Below, in pieces: positions 60,229 through 64,000 of a stretch of 64,000 nucleotides of DNA. The stretch is from CAWJAP01 sp963834365. GTDB taxonomy: Bacteria; Acidobacteriota; Vicinamibacteria; Vicinamibacterales; Vicinamibacteraceae. The position numbers were made by a program, and so were the translations under genes. Location of the stretch: positions 237,807 through 301,806 of the forward strand of contig CAWIBS010000039.1 in assembly GCA_963834365.1 (NCBI GenBank). The letters run 5' to 3'. The notes under the pieces were generated by a model. That model saw only the letters and a list, made by a program, of their open reading frames with translations. It was not told where the DNA came from and did not search any database. Position 1 is the stretch's first letter. Each line of letters opens with the position of its first letter.

Positions 60229-60974
60229 GCCTGCATGTGGCATGGCCGGAGCGTCGCGTCGTCCTCCCGACCTACAACGAGAGGGACTCGATTCGTCAGG
60301 TCATCCTGGACTTCCTCGCACCGGCGTCGTCGACGAAGTGCTCGTCATCAACAACAATGCCGCGCCCGGCACCTCCGAGGAGGTGGCGCGAACGCCGGCG
60401 CGCGAGATCCACGAACCGCGGCAGGGCTACGGCTACGCCATCCGGCGCGGGCTTCGCGAGGCGACGGGCGACTACATGATCGTCTCCGAGCCGGACGGCA
60501 CCTTCCTGCCGGCGACATGTTCAAGCTGCTCGCCTACGCCGACGACTTCGACGTCGTCTACGGCAGCCGCACGTCGCAGCAGTTCATCTGGCGCGGCGCG
60601 AACATGGGCGTGTTCCTGCGCTGGGGCAACTGGGCCGTGGCCAAGATGATGGAGTTTCTTTCAACGCCACCAACCTGACCGACGTCGGCTGCACGATGCG
60701 GCTGATTCACCGTCGACGCGCCGACGAGATCGCGCCGGACTTCACCATCGGCGGCAGCGCGTTCGGTCCCGAGATGATGATCCTGAGCCTCCGCGCGGGC
60801 TAGAGGGTGATCCAGATCCCGGTCAACTACCTGCCGCGCGTCGGCGAGTCGTCGGTCACCGGCGATCCGGTGAAGGCGTTCCTGCTCGGCCTGAAGATGA
60901 TCGCGCTCATCACGCGGGCGCGTCTGCGTCCTTCTCCTGTCGCGCGCGTCCACCGCGCGCCGCTTGGCAGCTGA
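60225..60974 (+). pseudogene. Family 2 glycosyltransferase, disrupted by three deletions and a stop
   Basis: This is a DPM1-like glycosyltransferase. The start GTG 60225 overlaps the previous stop (GTGA) and gives VAWPERRVVLPTYNERDSIRQVILDFL. The frame then changes at about 60325 (VVDEVLVINNNAAPGTSEEV, QGYGYAIRRGLREATGDYMIVSEPDGTF). It changes again at about 60510 (DMFKLLAYADDFDVVYGSRT, GANMGVFLRWGNWAVAKMMEFL) and at about 60660 (FNATNLTDVGCTMRLIHRRRADEIAPDFTIGGSAFG). TAG at 60801 then interrupts LRAG-RVIQIPVNYLPRVGESSVTGDPVKAFLLGLKMI. Unlike most breaks in the window these are missing bases. It may be a true pseudogene or a poor-quality patch. Confidence 0.75.
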
Positions 60975-61626
60975 GCTGACCGTGTCCGACGACGCCAAGG
61001 TCTATTTCGAAACGCGGTTCGTGCCGGATGCGCGCCGGGAAGAGCTGTGGGGCCACCTGGCGCCGTACCTGGCGCGGTTCGTGCCGCCGGATGCCGCGGT
61101 GCTCGAGCTCGGCGCCGGCTACTGCTATTTCATCAACCGCGTGCCGGCGCGACGGCGCGTCGCGGTCGATCTGTCGCCGCAGGTGCTGAAGAGCGCGGCG
61201 GCCGGCGTGGAGGCGCGCCAGGGCGACGCGATCGAACTGCTGCGCGAGATGAAGGCCGGCGAGTTCGACTTCATCTTCGCCAGCAACTTTCTCGAGCACT
61301 TCGAGTGGCGGGCCCTCGACGAGATGCTGCGGTTGATCGTGCGTGCCCTCGCGCCGGGCGGCCGCCTGGCGCTGGTCCAGCCCAATTTCCGCCTCGCGCC
61401 CCGGCGGTACTTCGACGACTACACGCACCGCACGATCTTCACGGACGTGTCGCTCGCCGACTGGCTGGCCAGCGGAGGACTCCGCGTCACCCGGGTCGAG
61501 CCCAGGTTCCTGCCGCTCACGGTCAAGAGCCGGCTGGGCCATTTCAGCTTTCTGATACCGCTCTACCTGCGGTTGCCGTGGCGTCCGCTGGCCGGACAGA
61601 TGTTCGTGCTGGCCGAGCGCGATTGA
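60964..61626 (+). CDS. Class I SAM-dependent methyltransferase
   Basis: This is a 220-residue protein starting from TTG at 60964 (MAAELTVSDDAKVYFETRFVPDARREELW). The SAM motif AAVLELGAGYCYFINRVPARRRVAVDLS is at about residue 45, with GDAIELLREMKAGEFDFIFASNFLEHFEW and LAPGGRLALVQPNFRL following. FDDYTHRTIFTDVSL is typical of methyltransferases in polysaccharide clusters. It overlaps the end of the glycosyltransferase by 11 bp. Confidence 0.85.
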   Translation: MAAELTVSDDAKVYFETRFVPDARREELWGHLAPYLARFVPPDAAVLELGAGYCYFINRVPARRRVAVDLSPQVLKSAAAGVEARQGDAIELLREMKAGEFDFIFASNFLEHFEWRALDEMLRLIVRALAPGGRLALVQPNFRLAPRRYFDDYTHRTIFTDVSLADWLASGGLRVTRVEPRFLPLTVKSRLGHFSFLIPLYLRLPWRPLAGQMFVLAERD

Positions 61627-61689
61627 TGTTGTGAGAGCGTCCCCGGACCGGACTGTTCCGGTCGAGCGGGTGCGAAAGACGACAACACT

Positions 61690-62046
61690 ATGCAGATTCA
61701 TGCCGGGGTCACACTGCGATGGACGCTGCGGTTGACGGCGAGCCTCACGCTCGCGTTCGGCGTGGCTGCATGCGGTCCGTCGCCGACCATCGAGGTGCTC
61801 GAAGGCACGTACGGCGCGAACTGCGGGGCGCGTGTCGGCAATGCCACTCCCCGCCTCGTGGCGAAGTGCAACGGCCGGACGGCCTGCTCCTATACCGTCA
61901 ACGTCGGCGAGCTCGGCAATCCAGCCGTTGGGTGTGCCAAGGATTTCATCGCCAGGTGGCGCTGCGGTCGAGACAGCACCGTTCACACGAGCAGCGTGGC
62001 GCCGGAGGCAGGGCTCGGTCGGGTTGCCGACCTCCGATGCGGGTAG
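61690..62046 (+). CDS. Small lipoprotein with a lectin-like Cys-rich domain
   Basis: This 118-residue protein has a lipoprotein signal (LRLTASLTLAFGVAACGPSP, lipobox VAAC). The mature part is a compact Cys-rich domain: EVLEGTYGANCGARVGNATPRLVAKCNGRTACSYTVNVGELGNPAVGCAKDFIARWRCG. The YGxNC, CxGRxxCxY and GCxKDFxxxxxC pattern resembles SUEL-type galactose-binding lectin domains. That resemblance is from memory. An outer-membrane or periplasmic carbohydrate-binding role is inferred from family and position. Confidence 0.65.
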   Translation: MQIHAGVTLRWTLRLTASLTLAFGVAACGPSPTIEVLEGTYGANCGARVGNATPRLVAKCNGRTACSYTVNVGELGNPAVGCAKDFIARWRCGRDSTVHTSSVAPEAGLGRVADLRCG

Positions 62047-62094
62047 GACGACAGTCCGACCACTCCTGCGGCTGCGCAAACCCCGGACGCGCGC

Positions 62095-63863
62095 TCATTC
62101 GAGCTTGAGGGACGCCCGCAGGACGGGAACGCCGATCTCACCGCATGCTCTCGACAGTTCCTGCAGGCGCGCCGCCGGCACCTTGGCCGAGGACACGATG
62201 ACCTCGGTCGCGCCGGTGGCCCGGATGACGTCCTCGAGCGCATCGAGGCCGCCCATCACCGGGAGCCGCTGGATGAGCGTCCGGTGCTTGCTTCGGTCGT
62301 CGTCGAGAAACGCCACCGCCCGCCGGCCGAGGCTCCGGTTGTTGAGCAGCTCGCGCAGCACCATGACGCCGCCGTCGCCGGCGCCGTAGATGACGACCCT
62401 CACCAGGTCGTCGGGCTGCTGACGAAAGGCCTCCGCCAGCAGCCGGAACGACAGTCGCGTGCCGGCGACGGAGCCGATGAGCAGCAGGCCGTCGATCATG
62501 AAGACCGCGCGCGAGTAGCCGGCAAACCGTGTCAGGACCAGCAGCACGGCCATCGCGGCGAGCGTCCCCAGCGTCGCGGCCTGCGCCAGCCTCATGAAGT
62601 CGCTGACGCTCGTGTACCGCCAGATGCCCTGATAGACGCGGAAGAACGCGAATGCGCCGAGCTGGCAGACGATCACGATCGGCAGCGATTGCACCAGCAT
62701 CGGCACCTCCTGGGCGAACGTGTCCTCGAAGCGCAGGAGATAGGCGCTGTAGTAGGCGAGGACGATGAGCACGAGGTCGATGAGGACGGTGGCGATCTGT
62801 CGCTTGTAGGTGAAGTCGGCGAGGAGGGTGACGAATCGCAGCCCTTCGGTCAGCTTCACCTGCGCTTCCGGGTAGACCTGGAGCCGGCCGAGATACACGC
62901 CGAAGAGCGCGATCGCGATCGCGAAGAACGCCACCAGCGCCGCGGTCTGGGACAGCCCGTACCTGTAGGAGAGGAAGGCGACGCCGCCCGAGAGCAGGGC
63001 GACGACGTAGAGCAGCAGCACGGCCTCGCGCTCGGACAAGCCGAGCGCGACCAGCCGGTGCGAGGTGTGGTCACGTCCTCCCATCGAGATCGGCCGGCCG
63101 GCCACCGTTCGGGCCATGGTGACGAAGGTGGTGTCGAAGATCGGCACCAGCAGGATGAGAACGGGGAACAACAGCACCGACACGACGCCCGCGGGAGTAC
63201 GGCCATCCGCCGACCAGGCTGAGCCCGCTGACGATCACGCCGATGAAGAGACTGCCGGCATCCCCCATGAAGATCGACGCGGGGTTGAAGTTGTGGACCA
63301 GGAATCCCAGCAGCGCGCCCGACCACGACGGCCGCGAACATGGCGCCCTCGACGTTGCCGTCCATCAGGAAGAACACCAGCCGGAATCCGGCGGTGATCG
63401 CCGCGATGCCGGCCGCGAGTCCGTCCATGTTGTCGAGGAGATTGAACGCGTTGGTGATCCCGACGATCCAGAGCAGCGTCAGGATGACGTCGAAAGGCGG
63501 ATATCCCGTCAGCCGCAGCTGCAGGCCGAGGCCGGCCAGGCCGGCCGCGACGAGAATCTGCGCGACCAGCTTCGACTGGGGCTTCAGCGGACGATAGTCG
63601 TCGATCACGCCGACCACGAGCATCGTCAACGCGCCGCCGAGGAGCAGCAGAATGCCCGGATCCCGGATCGGCGCGCCCGCGGTCACGATCGCGATCGCGC
63701 CCGCGATCGAGAGGCCTCCGAGCAGCGGCACGCGCGTCCGATGCCAGCGGTCGGCCTTGGGCATCGCCACCGCGCCGGTGCGGAGCGCCAGGCGCTTGAC
63801 GAACGACGTGAGCACTGCGCCGGTCAGGAAACGGCAAGGCCCCCAGCGTGCAACATTCGTCAT
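62095..63863 (-). CDS. Fused undecaprenyl-phosphate sugar-1-P transferase (WecA/MraY type) and CapD-like N-terminal domain (two frameshifts)
   Basis: The start is ATG 63863 (MTNVARWGPCRFLTGAVLTSFVKRLALRTGAVAMPKADRWHRTRVPLLGG). The WecA-like part carries VVGVIDDYRPLKPQSK, GITNAFNLLDNMDGLAAG and IFMGDAGSLFIG, then TFVTMARTVAGRPISMGGRDHTSHRLV. This covers the Mg-binding Asp residues and the His loop. Extra bases near 63310 and at 63196 (beside GTAC 63197-63200) split it; removing both gives 589 codons. From about residue 355 a second part follows: helices (IATVLIDLVLIVLAYYSAYLLRFEDTFAQE) and a nucleotide-binding fold (RVVIYGAGDGGVMVLRELL). It looks like the N-terminal half of CapD/FlaA1 without the SDR dehydratase. 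Confidence 0.85.
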
Positions 63864-64000
63864 GGGGGTCAGTCCTGGCAACGCGGGCGAGCGGGCGCTG
63901 AGGCGTGATCGGCGATGCGATCCGCCGGGACTCCCCCTCGACGTCGAGCGACGTGCCGCGGTGGCCGCATGCGGGACCGGTGCCGTCACTTCGACGCTTC

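Noticed and set aside
60795..60806. In-frame TAG in the glycosyltransferase read as recoding
   Set aside because: Selenocysteine (selA is present) uses TGA, and pyrrolysine genes are not seen. The same gene has three frame breaks, so a sequence error or decay is simpler.

Overview
The window is a GC-rich (roughly two thirds G+C by eye) bacterial chromosome segment. Gene order and protein character suggest an Acidobacteriota-like, Gram-negative soil lineage (possibly Vicinamibacteria). The clues are ADP-heptose/LPS genes, a YacL-type PIN/TRAM protein, a fused IspDF, and the block prs-rplY-pth-rpsF-rpsR-rplI-dnaB-alr-radA. The taxonomic call is inference from style and order, not from a search. 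No phage, transposase, CRISPR array, plasmid or rRNA gene was seen.

Layout. 1-12.8 kb, minus strand: the transcription/translation core, read as tRNA-Thr, tRNA-Tyr, tRNA-Gly, tRNA-Thr, rpmG, tRNA-Trp, secE, nusG, rplK, rplA, rplJ, rplL, rpoB, rpoC (rpoC runs off the left edge). The tuf gene that often sits in this cluster is absent. 13-31 kb, minus strand: a long housekeeping run. Read in transcription order it is a TPR protein, a LolB-like lipoprotein, ispE, tRNA-Gln, prs, rplY, pth, rpsF, rpsR, rplI, dnaB, alr, radA, a PIN/TRAM protein, plsC, a Tat-exported sugar isomerase, a B3/B4-domain protein, ispDF and rlmB. 31-34.3 kb, plus strand: heptosyltransferase, O-antigen ligase and heptose kinase. 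34.4-38.9 kb: purH, a cold-shock gene with a structured leader, two small unknown genes, and selA. 38.9-51.6 kb, minus strand: a respiratory complex I operon, nuoA-B-C-(gmhA)-D-E-F-H-J-K-L-M-N, with no nuoG or nuoI. 51.8-64 kb: mainly envelope-polysaccharide genes (glycosyltransferases, methyltransferases, second O-antigen ligase, WecA-CapD fusion) with thiS-thiG in between.

Two structural themes stand out. First, most intergenic spacers longer than about 60 bp carry one of two repeat families. Family A elements are palindromic, with UGAA/UUCA-looped hairpins; the three in the rpo/rpl operon are also bounded by GGTAGG and CCTACC. Family B elements are degenerate tandem arrays of 7-bp (sometimes 8-bp) units, often arranged as two inverted arms around a core. 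They resemble the heptameric short tandem repeats of filamentous cyanobacteria. Several arrays and elements run into genes, giving NuoM, IspDF and SelA low-complexity C-terminal tails and joining NuoL to NuoM in frame.

Second, many essential genes (rpoC, rpoB, rplL, rplJ, rplK, secE, several nuo genes) are broken by single-base indels, mostly insertions. The genes cannot all be dead, so these are best read as consensus errors. Ten of them fall immediately next to or inside a GTAC tetranucleotide, far more than expected, which hints at a motif-dependent (perhaps modification-linked) sequencing artefact. Coordinates of frameshifted genes are given end to end as if the indels were corrected.
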